64,000 nucleotides of DNA from the NCBI RefSeq assembly GCF_900451095.1, contig NZ_UGHV01000001.1, positions 744,001-808,000 on the forward strand, read 5' to 3'. The DNA is from Helicobacter canis (GTDB lineage Bacteria; Campylobacterota; Campylobacteria; Campylobacterales; Helicobacteraceae). Both the position numbers and the translations under genes were made by a program. The number at the start of each line of letters is the position of its first letter. Position 1 is the stretch's first letter. The notes below the pieces were generated by a model. The model was not told the DNA's origin, searched no databases, and was given only the letters and a program-made list of their open reading frames with translations. Positions 45,394-54,065 of this stretch are shown one piece after another.

Positions 45394-46938
45394 CTATTGC
45401 AAGAGCCTAAGGACATTTTGCTGCACAGCATTTGCCTGCGCCATAGCGAAGCTTCCGCTCTGTGCCAAAATGTTGAATTTCGAGAAGTTGGCTGACTCGC
45501 TAGCAAAATCCACTTCACGGATTTGGGATTCTGCGGCTTTGACATTGACTTGCGTTACAGAGACATTGTTGATAGTAGCGACTAGCTGCATTTGCACAGA
45601 TCCAATATCCGCTCGCACTTTATCTAGCTGTGTCCTAGCAGAATCCGCCATATCCATTACAAGCATAGCACCCTTAAGGCTTGTAACCCCAGCCCCAATG
45701 CCTTTCCAGTTGAGATCACTTTGTGCGGTGTTTGCGTTTGCCCCATAGGCACTTGCGACATTTGCGCCAAAGATCCCACGCAGCTCGCGCAAGTTTGCGG
45801 TGTATTCTGCGATACCTTGTGCGGAGTGGAATCCTATATGGCTGTAATTTACCCCACTTACTAGAATATCTCTCGCATCCGTTCGGATAAGCGTGAGTCG
45901 CCCAACGATAGCGTGATTGACCCCAGAGATACCATTGAAATCCCCACCGCCAAAGACTTGCGCCGCCTCGCCACCGCCTTGGATCTGGATAGCTCTGCCA
46001 TCTGGAGAGCTAAGATTTAGCCGCCCTGTGATGTCAAGGTAAGCATACACACCCGTGCGCTCCTTGACGCTATTGATCGCGTTAATCAGCCTGCCATCAG
46101 AGTCGTTTTTACGCACATCATTGATATTTCCAATGGTTGTGCCGTTAATCACCAAATCACGCACCGTGCCAGACATCACCGGTAGTGAGCTTGTGGCTTG
46201 GACATTGTAAGAAGCGCGGATACCTAGAGTATCAGAAAATTTGTTGATAATCTCACTTAGCGCGCCCACACCTGTGCCAGCAGAAGTAGAGATTTTGGCT
46301 GCTTCGAGTTGGAAGGAATTCACCCCATCAGTTTGCAAGAAATTTAAGCTTACTTCAGAGAGATTTAGCCCCCCAGCACTCGCTAGCATTCCTTCACCTA
46401 AGATTGATGAAGACTCCATACGCACATGCCCGATTTTGTTGGAGTTGGTAGGACCGATGGAGGCTTTTACCGTGGTGTTAGAATACGCGCCGATTTGGAA
46501 CTCTTTGTTAGAGAAAGAGCCAGAGAGCATTTGCTGTCCGTTGAAGCTCGTGGTATTAGCGATATTATCAAGCTCTTCTAGTAGGCGTTGTATGTCGCTT
46601 TGCAGAGCGCGGCGGGATTCTAGCGTCTGTCCATCTTGTGCGGCTTGGATCGCCTTTGTCTTAATCGTGTCCAAAATCTTTAGCTGCTCGTCCATCGCCT
46701 TATCTGCGACTTGGATCATACCGATAGCGTCATTAGCGTTTCTAATCGCCTGCCCCAAGCTCTCGCTTTGCGATCGCAAGCTATCGGCGATCGCCATACC
46801 AGAGGCGTCATCAGCAGCCTTATTGACCCTAAGACCAGAGCTTAGCTTCTCTAGCGAGGAGCCAAGCTCACGATTGACCTGCACACCTGTGGTGTGTGCT
46901 GTTAGTGCGGCGATGTTTGTATTTATCCTAAAGCTCAT
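45394..46938 (-). CDS. flaB: flagellin B
   Basis: Minor flagellar filament subunit, 514 residues, the length of H. pylori FlaB. D0/D1 regions are conserved at both ends: [15 protein letters not shown] with [20 protein letters not shown], and [19 protein letters not shown] with a terminal QQNVLRLLQ. The start is the ATG at 46938, preceded by AAAGGATGCATT. A sigma-54 promoter lies 34-50 bases upstream, as expected for a FlgRS-RpoN-controlled hook and filament gene. Confidence 0.95.
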   Translation of the reverse strand: MSFRINTNIAALTAHTTGVQVNRELGSSLEKLSSGLRVNKAADDASGMAIADSLRSQSESLGQAIRNANDAIGMIQVADKAMDEQLKILDTIKTKAIQAAQDGQTLESRRALQSDIQRLLEELDNIANTTSFNGQQMLSGSFSNKEFQIGAYSNTTVKASIGPTNSNKIGHVRMESSSILGEGMLASAGGLNLSEVSLNFLQTDGVNSFQLEAAKISTSAGTGVGALSEIINKFSDTLGIRASYNVQATSSLPVMSGTVRDLVINGTTIGNINDVRKNDSDGRLINAINSVKERTGVYAYLDITGRLNLSSPDGRAIQIQGGGEAAQVFGGGDFNGISGVNHAIVGRLTLIRTDARDILVSGVNYSHIGFHSAQGIAEYTANLRELRGIFGANVASAYGANANTAQSDLNWKGIGAGVTSLKGAMLVMDMADSARTQLDKVRADIGSVQMQLVATINNVSVTQVNVKAAESQIREVDFASESANFSKFNILAQSGSFAMAQANAVQQNVLRLLQ

Positions 46939-46971
46939 AATGCATCCTTTGCAGTGTGATTTAGCAAAGTG

Positions 46972-46988
46972 AAGCAATAGGTGTTCCA
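46972..46988 (-). promoter_or_regulatory. sigma-54 promoter of flaB
   Basis: On the minus strand TGGAACACCTATTGCTT: GG and GC separated by exactly 10 bases, close to TGGCAC-N5-TTGCT. Confidence 0.88.
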
Positions 46989-47654
46989 AAATTAAAGGTA
47001 AATGGATTTTTGCCGATAGGGGCGTTGGCTTGTGTAATGCAGCTGCTTAGTATCCATAGTCAAAGTGGATTCTAGCAGCACCGCCCCCATAGTCATCGCG
47101 AGCCGATGTATCGGCGCGGCGATCCATAATTTTGCGCTAGCAAAATAACCTTTACCAGAATCCACTTTTCAAAAAGTGGATTCTAGGGTTAAATGCCAAA
47201 AACACAAAAGTGGATTCTAGGGAAATGTTAAAAATGTAAGGGGAAAAATTAAAAAAGTGGATTCTAGGAGTAAGTAAGAATTGTAAAAAAGCTAGCAAAG
47301 GATTCTAGGATTTTGTTTATTTTTTCTTATGGATTACTAAAGAAGCTACGCTTTGCCGCGCGGTGCAAGCACCGCTCGCAATGACGATAAAAAAGCTGGA
47401 AATTAAAAAGCCTGAAAAACTAAGAGAGTCGCGGCGGTAGGATTACAAAAAGTGGATTCTAGGGTTAAATGCCAAAGGTGTAAAAAATGGATTCTAGGAT
47501 TGAAGTTAGTTTGAGAGTAAAACGATTCTAAGAATTGCGGTGTTGCTAGTGGGGCTTTTTAAGGATTTTAGGGTGGAGCTAGACTAGAGGTCTGCGGTTC
47601 CCCTAAAATCCTTAAAATCGCCACTATGGATACCCAAAGCTGAATCGCTATGGG
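46989..47654. repeat. intergenic repeat cluster between flaB and the autotransporter
   Basis: At least six 15-mer word copies (about 47063, 47157-47184 as an inverted pair, 47203, 47256, 47449, 47481), R2 hairpin elements at 47092-47129 and 47329-47387, and a long hairpin at its end. No gene is credible. Confidence 0.8.
47547..47626 (-). terminator. long hairpin downstream of the autotransporter
   Basis: A perfect 16-base stem, 47558-47573 (TTTAAGGATTTTAGGG) with 47601-47616, extended by an outer TAGTGG/CCACTA pair. It begins about 30 bases after the autotransporter stop. No clear T run, so a structured RNA is also possible. Confidence 0.55.
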
Positions 47655-50600
47655 TTAAAAGAAATAATGCCAGCGCATAGAGGCGTTATGCGTAATCCCC
47701 AGCAATCCCCCTACTGCCACATACCCAGCAGAGAAGTTTCCTGCTTTGTCTGTGTGGTAATTTATCACAAATGTGCCTTGGTAGAAAAATGGAGCTAAAT
47801 GCACTGCTGCTGCCCTGCCTGTGGTCTCCTCTATGGTATAAGCCTTGCCATTCAGCGTAGGGGTAATGCCTATATCTGCATTCATTAGATACCTAAAGCC
47901 CCCGCCTAGTGTGGTAGAAATCCTTTTGCCATACTCTTGGTAGTAGTTTAAGTTTGCTTGGGCATAGGTAACTGCATAGCCTTGGCTTAGTCCTCCATAG
48001 CGTAGCTCACCAGAGCGTTGTGTCCTCATCTCAAAGTCTCCTAGATAGCCGCCCTCTACTCCTACTCCAATTGATGGGAAAAGCATAGATTTAGCCCCAG
48101 CCATATAGATAGATGAGCCTAGGCGGATAGAAGAGCCAAAGTTGATATTCCCCACATTTGCGCCAAATCGCATACCATTCATATCTTGTCCTACAGATAT
48201 ATCTGTATAGCCACCATTGACATCAGCCATATAGTAGAATCCTGCTAGCTTAGTCTTAGCAAAGATATGGGAGAATCTAAGCCCTAGGAAGCCTGTGTGT
48301 CCTTGGGCATCGATATGGGCTTGCTTATAGCCATTGTAGATATACTCATACCCACCATAGAAGCCGATATTCCCACTTGTTTGTCCAAGAGCTAGATCCC
48401 AAGTCGAGCCAAAGAGTGTGCCCACACTCCAAGAGCTTGTTTGTGCGCCATTGGTTGCTTTATGTGAGCCTGTCCCACCATAGGCACGGATAAAGAAATC
48501 CCCTTGGACTTTATGCTTAGCTAGTAGCTCTGCACTTATCTCTCCAAGCTTTGGCTCTTGTGGCATTTCTGGCTTGCTGGCTAGGATTTTAGGCTTAGTA
48601 GGAGCTTTAGGCTGTATAGGGGCTTTTAGCTTATTGCTCTGGGCATCAGCTAGGGCTATAAGCTTTTGATACTCTCTCTCATAGCTTTTTTTATCTTGCT
48701 CGTATTGCTTAAAGGCTTTTAGATAGTCTTTGCGCTCTTGCTCGTATTTGCTCATAGCTTTTTTATAGTCTTTGTGGTTTGGCTTGAGATTTGGGCGCAC
48801 AGGAGCTTTAGGCTCTGTGGGAGCTTTGAGGTTGGCATTAAACTTATTAGTTTTAGCAAGCACTTCTAGGTTTTTTCTCTTTTCTTCATAGCTCTTTTTC
48901 TCTAGCTCATAGCGTTTTAGGGCTGTTTGGTAGGCTCTTTGGTTTGACTCATAGGCTGCCATTACTCGCTTATAGTCTTTATGATTTGGCTTTAGATTTG
49001 GTCTTATAGGAGCTTTAGGAGCTATGGGGGCTTTAAGGTTGTTTGCTCTAGCTATGGTCTCTAGCTTGCTATTTTCCTCATTATAGATTCTAAGCTCTTG
49101 CTCATAGTTGCTCATAGCTTTTTCATATGCTTTTTGTGCTTTGGTGAAATCTGCCATAGCCTTTTTGTAGTGCTTATCGCTTGGCTTTAGATTTGGGCGC
49201 ACAGGGGCTTTTGGCTCTATGGGGGCTTTTAGCTTTTTGGCTTTAGCGATGGTTTCTAGGTTTTTGCGATTATCTTCATAGGCTTTTTTGTCTTTGTTGT
49301 ATTGCTCTAGGGCTTTTTGGTAGGCTTTGTCTTCTTGCTCGTATTTAGCGATCAAAGCTTTGTTTTCTTTGGTGCTAGCGAGTTTATCCCATTTGGCTAA
49401 GTCTAGCTTGTATTTGGCTAGGTCTTTTTGATACTGGGCTCTTGCATCTCCTAGGGTGGCTGCTTCTATGCGCTGCTTGGTTCTGCGCTCTTTGTTTTTC
49501 AAGCTTCTTCTGTTTTGTTCTGCGAGATAGGTGTCTATAAGCATTTTTCGTCGCATAGATTGGCGCACGACTACGCTTGTCATACTTGCAGCCACAGAAG
49601 CTTCTACCTCAAAGATAGGGGTGCCATCGGGATTAAACTTCACCCCTATACCTTGGAGCTCTGGGCTTGATTCAAAGGTGGGCTTGCTAGCTCCATCTAC
49701 ATAGCTATGGCTACCAGATGTTACATAGTCTGTAAGATTCTTGCTAATGCTTTTTGCAGGGTCAAAGTTGCCATCAAGGTAGGTTACTTGGATTTTATTG
49801 ACGGCAAATTCTTTGTTGGTTCCTTGAGTGCTTGTATCGTTATTTATCGTTACTCTCTCTATAGCTTGGTTGCCTTTGAGTCCTACGCTTAGGGTATCAA
49901 CGGTGAGTTTAGCGTCTTTAGTGATGTTGATATTAGAGAGTGTATGAGGCTCTACATTACCTGCTGTCCCTTGTCCTACACCATTTAGGGTGTTGATGGT
50001 GGAGTCGCCGTTTTGCACATCAAGGGATTTTATGATACCGGTGTTGGTTACCTTGGAAGACTCTTTGAGCTCTAGCTTATCGATTGTGCCAGCATTGTTG
50101 ATAGTAGTGGATTTGGTAGCTGTGGAGAGGGTGCCAATACTTGCAGTAGCAGCGTTACTAATCACAATACCTTCACTTCCTCTTGTGCCATTGCTTTTTT
50201 TACTAACTTCTAGTGATGCTAGCTCTCCATTATTGGTGATATCACCAGTGGTGTTATCAAGGGTGAGGCTGCCATTGGTGAGTGTGGCGGTGATTGTGCC
50301 ATTAGCCTTATTGTCTCCTAGCTCTATGGTATGCGCACCACTTACTTGTTTGTCAATCTTGGTGATAAGACCATTGTATGATGGTTGTTCGTTGCCACTA
50401 GTGAAGGTATTCTTAGTAGTAAAGCTTGCTTGTTTTTTATCACTTGTGAGAGTGATGCTTCCTATCTCTCCTTTGTATTGCTTGAATGTCCCATCTGCTA
50501 GGACTAGATTGCCTATGGTGCCAGCTTCTTCAGCTACAGCAGTGCTATCTGTGGCTCCTAGGTGGTATTCTCCACCTAGGAGGTTTAGGGTCTCTACTTT

Positions 50601-51262
50601 GCCACCTCGTTGATAGGATTTACCAGCATAGAGATTGAAATGCTCTACATTGACATTTTTGAAGATTTGGGAGAGTCCGGTGGTGGCTTGGTTGAGGGTG
50701 GTGATGTTTAGCTTGTTGTCACCGCCTTTTAAATGCAGTCGGCTGGCTGTATTATTTATGGTATTTATAGTATTGGTTCCGCCTTGGGCTACAATCTCGA
50801 CTCGGATTTTTCCTTCAATATTTGCTGTCGTTATGGTGGAGTTAGTGAGGAAGGTGTTAGCCCACAATCGGCTTGCATCTATGTCGCCCTCTGTGTCAAT
50901 GGTATAGCGATCTAAAGTGATGTTTTTTAGTAATAGGGTTTTGTTCCAACCGCCATCTGTAGCAAATCTTGCCGAGTCCCCTTGACAAGTGTCGCCATTT
51001 TTGGGGTCAATTACAAAATTATTACCGCTCGCATACATATTGCAGTTAGCTTTTGTTACATCACCACTAAATAGATACCACCGAGCGTGGAGATTTGTCA
51101 AAGTTAGGCTAGAGGATAGTGCGATAAAGCACGCTAGGCTTAAGCCTAGGCGAGTAGGCTTTCTGTCGTTGTGAGTAGTGTTTGCTTGAGTAGGCTTGGA
51201 GCTAGAATCTACAAGATTCCCCCCCGGTTTATATGGTGGATAGTATTAGAAGTTACTTGCAT
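47655..51262 (-). CDS. autotransporter, phase-variable (off at a poly-G tract)
   Basis: Large type V surface protein. The likely start is the ATG at 51262 with AAGGAGATCGCA before it, but that frame meets a stop just after a run of 7 G (51221-51227). With 8 G it continues through a signal peptide (RLGLSLACFIALSSSLTL) into the main frame, open to 47655. The passenger is threonine/asparagine-rich and beta-helix-like. VVVRQSMRRKMLIDTYL is a linker seen before VacA-like barrels. Then comes a lysine-rich coiled region with four KAPxxPKAPxRPNLKP-type repeats. The last 300 residues form the outer-membrane barrel ending in a terminal Phe. Reading only the open part (a TTG at 51101) would lose the signal peptide. 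Confidence 0.85.
48585..49240 (-). repeat. proline/lysine repeats in the autotransporter
   Basis: Four protein-level units of about 65-70 residues, each opening with a KAPxxPKAP block (APIEPKAPVRPNLKP and variants) and followed by a charged coiled segment with YE/YK pairs. They form a spacer between passenger and barrel; copy number may vary by recombination. Confidence 0.8.
51221..51227 (-). repeat. poly-G tract (7 G on coding strand) in the autotransporter leader
   Basis: CCGGGGGGGAATC on the minus strand, 12 codons after the ATG. Adding one G (or removing two) joins the start to the signal peptide frame. Confidence 0.85.
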
Positions 51263-51316
51263 TGCGATCTCCTTGCGTTCAAAAAGTAAAGTAAAATTCG
51301 CATTCTAGCCAAAATC

Positions 51317-51329
51317 AAAAAAAAAAAAA
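51317..51329 (-). repeat. poly-T tract (13) in the autotransporter upstream region
   Basis: Thirteen A on the plus strand in a block repeated almost exactly at 51697-51710. Placed about 55 bases before the start codon, it could tune promoter spacing. Confidence 0.65.
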
Positions 51330-51496
51330 CGGCTTTTTATAATTAGACTAAATATTTACACATTGTTTGCGGAAGTGGATTCTAGGATTTATGTGTTTTA
51401 GTTGTTGTGTTTATGGATTGCCACGCCGATTTCATCGGCTCGCAATGACAGAGAAAAGCTAGAATCCACTTTTTGTGTTTATTGGGATTTGTGTTT

Positions 51497-51682
51497 TTAT
51501 GTGTGTGTGTTTTTGTGGATTGCCACGACTTCCTTGCGGAAGTCTCGCAATGACGGAGAGAGAGCGGATTGACTAGGGGTATTTAGAGAGAGATTATTTC
51601 CCCCCCCCCCCCCGTGAATATGGGCATTATTGTGTAGTGTTTGCATTATGTCTCCTTGAATAGTCAAAATGTAAAGCCGCAA
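51497..51682 (-). pseudogene. duplicated autotransporter 5' end, truncated
   Basis: 61 codons at most; the best start is the ATG at 51646 (AAGGAGACATA before it), giving 49 residues. It parallels the intact autotransporter: same upstream block with a poly-A/T tract, same spacing, a start ATG-CAA, then a G run (14 here) and an asparagine. After about 30 codons the frame runs into an R2 repeat (S-L-R-D-F-R-K-E-V-V-A-I), so the remainder of the gene is missing. Most likely a remnant of a second autotransporter or a duplicated phase-variable leader. Confidence 0.6.
51600..51613 (-). repeat. poly-G tract (14 on minus strand) in the truncated leader
   Basis: Fourteen C on the plus strand, within the truncated leader frame. 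Confidence 0.9.
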
Positions 51683-51696
51683 TTCTAGCCAAAATC

Positions 51697-51710
51697 AAAA
51701 AAAAAAAAAA
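51697..51710 (-). repeat. poly-T tract (14) in the second leader copy
   Basis: Fourteen A on the plus strand, flanked by AGCCAAAATC and CGGCTTTTTAT exactly as at 51317-51329. Confidence 0.65.
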
Positions 51711-52108
51711 CGGCTTTTTATGATTTAATTATAAATTTGCGCATTGTTTGGGAGAGTTTGTAAAAGGTGTGTAAAAAATATGTAGTTATTGTAAAAGTGG
51801 GGTAAAGTTTGCAGGGTGGTGGAGTAGGTGTGGGAGATATTTCGCTTAGAATCCACTTTTTGTGTTTGTTGTGTATTTATGGATTACTAAAGAAGCTGCG
51901 GCTACGCCTTGCTTTGCCACACGGTGCAAGCACCGCTCGCAATGACGGAAAGGGCGTTATTGCTAGAATCCACTTTTTGAAAAAGTGGATTCTAGTGTGA
52001 AAGCTCAAATTGTCATCGCGAGCCTTGTGCTACGCTGCCTCTTCTGTCATCGCGAGCGAGTGCAACGAGCGTGGCGATCCATAACACAAACACGGATTCT
52101 AGGGAAAG
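51711..52108. repeat. repeat cluster before the small toxin gene
   Basis: Contains 15-mer word copies (about 51848 and a perfect 16-1-16 palindrome at 51963-51995) and R2 elements at 51889-51950 and 52013-52083. No gene seen. Confidence 0.7.
51963..51995. repeat. inverted pair of the 15-mer word (perfect palindrome)
   Basis: CTAGAATCCACTTTTT, a central G, and AAAAAGTGGATTCTAG. Confidence 0.9.
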
Positions 52109-52119
52109 TATGATAAAAT
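52109..52119 (+). promoter_or_regulatory. promoter of the small toxin mRNA
   Basis: TATGATAAAAT; transcription would begin near 52120-52125, leaving a structured leader of about 65-70 bases. Confidence 0.55.
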
Positions 52120-52216
52120 CGCAGTAGAGGTTGCCCAAGAGAGTTGCAACCTCTCTTGGCGTAACCTACTTTGAATAAAGGAGGTTACAATGAGTAAGAT
52201 TTGCAGCAAAATCTTA
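52120..52216 (-). ncRNA. predicted antisense antitoxin RNA (IsoA-like)
   Basis: Start near 52216 from the promoter at 52223-52251. It would cover the toxin start codon, Shine-Dalgarno sequence and leader, and could end at the CCAAGAGAG/CTCTCTTGG hairpin. Both ends are estimates. Confidence 0.5.
52162..52188 (+). promoter_or_regulatory. leader hairpin masking the toxin ribosome-binding site
   Basis: GTAACC (near 52161) pairs with GGTTAC (near 52183), closing a loop that holds the AAAGGAG Shine-Dalgarno sequence. A separate stem, CCAAGAGAG/CTCTCTTGG, lies just upstream (about 52135-52159). Confidence 0.65.
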
Positions 52217-52261
52217 GTCGGCATTATACTGCTATGTATAGTGGTAGTCAAGTGCTACTAG
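52190..52261 (+). CDS. small hydrophobic peptide, candidate type I toxin
   Basis: A 23-residue peptide: a short basic start (MSKICSK), a single membrane-spanning stretch (ILVGIILLCIVVVK) and C-Y at the end. Strong AAAGGAGG ribosome-binding site, masked by a leader hairpin. A consensus sigma-70 promoter reads backward from within the frame and would yield an RNA complementary to the leader and start. This matches type I toxin-antitoxin loci such as AapA/IsoA of H. pylori, where the antitoxin promoter also lies inside the toxin frame. The peptide sequence itself is not one I can place in a named family. Confidence 0.65.
   Translation: MSKICSKILVGIILLCIVVVKCY
52223..52251 (-). promoter_or_regulatory. 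antisense RNA promoter inside the toxin frame
   Basis: Minus strand TTGACT, 17 bases, TATAAT: a near-perfect sigma-70 promoter, stronger than most in this AT-rich lineage. Confidence 0.75.
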
Positions 52262-52626
52262 GATAATCCATAGCTCACCTTGATCGTTAAGGAGGTGGGC
52301 TAGTCTTACTCTACTCTCTTACTTAACGCGTGCTTCACTCTTGTTTGATTTGCTTTACTGCTGCTTGGGCTTGGCTTTCTTTACTTGTTTGGCTTTGTTG
52401 TTGTTTTTTTGGATTGCCACGCTTTGTCTTGCGCCAAAGCTCGCAATGACGGAGATATTTCGCCTGCGCTTTGCCACGCCACTGCTAGCGCAAGTCTCGC
52501 AATGACGGGAAAAAGCGTTTAGGTTAAAAAGTGGATTCTAGGGGATTGGTAGGATTGTGTGCTAGAATCCACTTTCGAAAAACAAAGAACACAAAATACA
52601 AAACGAGGATTCTAGGGGTATAAAAT
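52262..52626. other. non-coding stretch between toxin gene and fliR
   Basis: A hairpin TAGCTCACCT/AGGTGGGCTA (about 52271-52303), likely the 3' end of the toxin mRNA. Then two R2 elements (about 52409-52455 and 52470-52508) and two 15-mer word copies (about 52531 and 52561, opposite orientation). Confidence 0.6.
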
Positions 52627-53400
52627 ATGGAGTTTCTCGCATATCTCACAGAGGGCAATGTCATTGTGTTTTTGCTGCTTTTGCTGCGGTTTAGCGCGAT
52701 TTTGACATTTTTCCCATTTTTTGACTCTCAGCTTGTGCCTATCTCGGTGCGTGGGGCTATGGCGGTTTTTTTGACCATTGCATTTCTGCCTTTGGCGCAT
52801 TCAAGCGCGACTATCGCCACTTTGCCTGATTTGCTGCTAGCGGCGTTTATGGAGGTAGCCCTTGGCTTTATGGCATCGCTTGCGCTGCAAATCGTCTTTA
52901 ACGCGCTGTTTATCGCAGGCGATAGCATAAGCTTCTCTATGGGTATGACTATGGCAAGTGCCTATGATCCATCAAGCGGCAATACCAAGCCCATCATCGT
53001 GCAGGTGATTATGCTAAGTGCGCTTGTGCTAGCCCTAATGCTTAATTTTCATCATCTAATTTTGCGCTTTGTGGCTTTCACGCTAGAGATGCTCCCCATA
53101 GGGCAAGTAAGCTTCTCGCCAAATCTTGCAAACTACCTTATCCGCGCGTTTGGGAGTATGTTTGCGCTGGGCTTTGCTATGGCGTTTCCGGTGCTTGGGG
53201 TGATCTTGCTTGCGGATATTGTCTTTGGTATGATTATGAAGACCCACTCGCAATTTAATCTCTTCTCCTTTGGATTTCCACTCAAAATTGGCATAGCATT
53301 TATCGTTGTTATTTTAATCATACCTGGGATTTTGTATCATTTCAAAACAGATTTATATGAAGCGTTTAAGGCGTTAAGCATTGTCTTTTCACGCCATTAG
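52627..53400 (+). CDS. fliR: flagellar export protein FliR
   Basis: Integral membrane component of the flagellar type III export gate, 257 residues, about six hydrophobic helices. LLLLLRFSAILTFFPFFDSQ at the N-terminus, SFSMGMTMASAYDPSSGNTK in the middle, and the C-terminal LADIVFGMIMKTHSQFNLFS with FPLKIG are typical of FliR. It stands alone, as flagellar genes do in Helicobacter, and is followed by thyX on the same strand. Confidence 0.9.
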   Translation: MEFLAYLTEGNVIVFLLLLLRFSAILTFFPFFDSQLVPISVRGAMAVFLTIAFLPLAHSSATIATLPDLLLAAFMEVALGFMASLALQIVFNALFIAGDSISFSMGMTMASAYDPSSGNTKPIIVQVIMLSALVLALMLNFHHLILRFVAFTLEMLPIGQVSFSPNLANYLIRAFGSMFALGFAMAFPVLGVILLADIVFGMIMKTHSQFNLFSFGFPLKIGIAFIVVILIIPGILYHFKTDLYEAFKALSIVFSRH

Positions 53401-53429
53401 CCTTTGCCATTTACTTACAAGGAAGCACA

Positions 53430-54065
53430 ATGAATCCAAACATAACACTACTACACCACACACCGCTAGAAGTATGCTCACACGCTATACGCACTTGCTG
53501 GAGTAGCTTTGATAAAGGTGATTGTGGTGGGGAGAAAGATAGAGAGCTTATCAATCGCGTGGGGAATATATTAAAGCACGCCTCAGTCCTAGAGAGTCTA
53601 GTGTATAGCTTTTTCATACAAGGAATATCACGCGCGTGCTTACAAGAGCTAGCCCGCCACCGCATAGCTAGCTACTCTGTAAAGTCTAGTAGATACACAC
53701 TAGCAGAGCTAAAAAGGGCAGATATATCCACACTAGAGAAAGCAAGCAAGTTTATCAAGCTTACAAGCAATGACAAGGTAAATCAAGCGAGCCACAAGGC
53801 ATTGCAGAATCTAAAGGAGTTGCTACTAGACTCTAGCACCACAAATGATGTAGCTAAATATGCTATGCCAGAGTGCTATTTAACCGAGCTTACTTGGACT
53901 ATCAATGCACGAAGCTTGCAAAACTTCCTAACACTACGCACAAGTAAGCACGCATTGTGGGAGATACAAGAGCTATCATTGTGTATATATGAAGCATTGC
54001 CACAAGAGCATAAGTATTTGTTTGAGAAGTGCGTGGAGAATAGCAAAGGAGATGGCGATGTATAA
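53430..54065 (+). CDS. thyX: flavin-dependent thymidylate synthase
   Basis: Makes dTMP from dUMP with FAD and methylene-THF. The ThyX signature RHRIASYSVKSSRY is near residues 76-89. LTWTINARSLQNFLTLRTSK carries the downstream RxLxNFLxLR block. 211 residues, normal length. Start preceded by CAAGGAAGCACA. The last eight bases overlap the glmU start, so glmU translation is coupled to it. Confidence 0.93.
   Translation: MNPNITLLHHTPLEVCSHAIRTCWSSFDKGDCGGEKDRELINRVGNILKHASVLESLVYSFFIQGISRACLQELARHRIASYSVKSSRYTLAELKRADISTLEKASKFIKLTSNDKVNQASHKALQNLKELLLDSSTTNDVAKYAMPECYLTELTWTINARSLQNFLTLRTSKHALWEIQELSLCIYEALPQEHKYLFEKCVENSKGDGDV

Noticed and set aside
45308-45748. 146-codon plus-strand frame
   Set aside because: Lies mostly opposite flaB, whose reading is certain; no independent start signal.
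47040-47500. Possible CRISPR array from regularly recurring GTGGATTCTAG
   Set aside because: Spacing is irregular, orientation is mixed, the same word occurs inside genes, and no cas gene is in the window.
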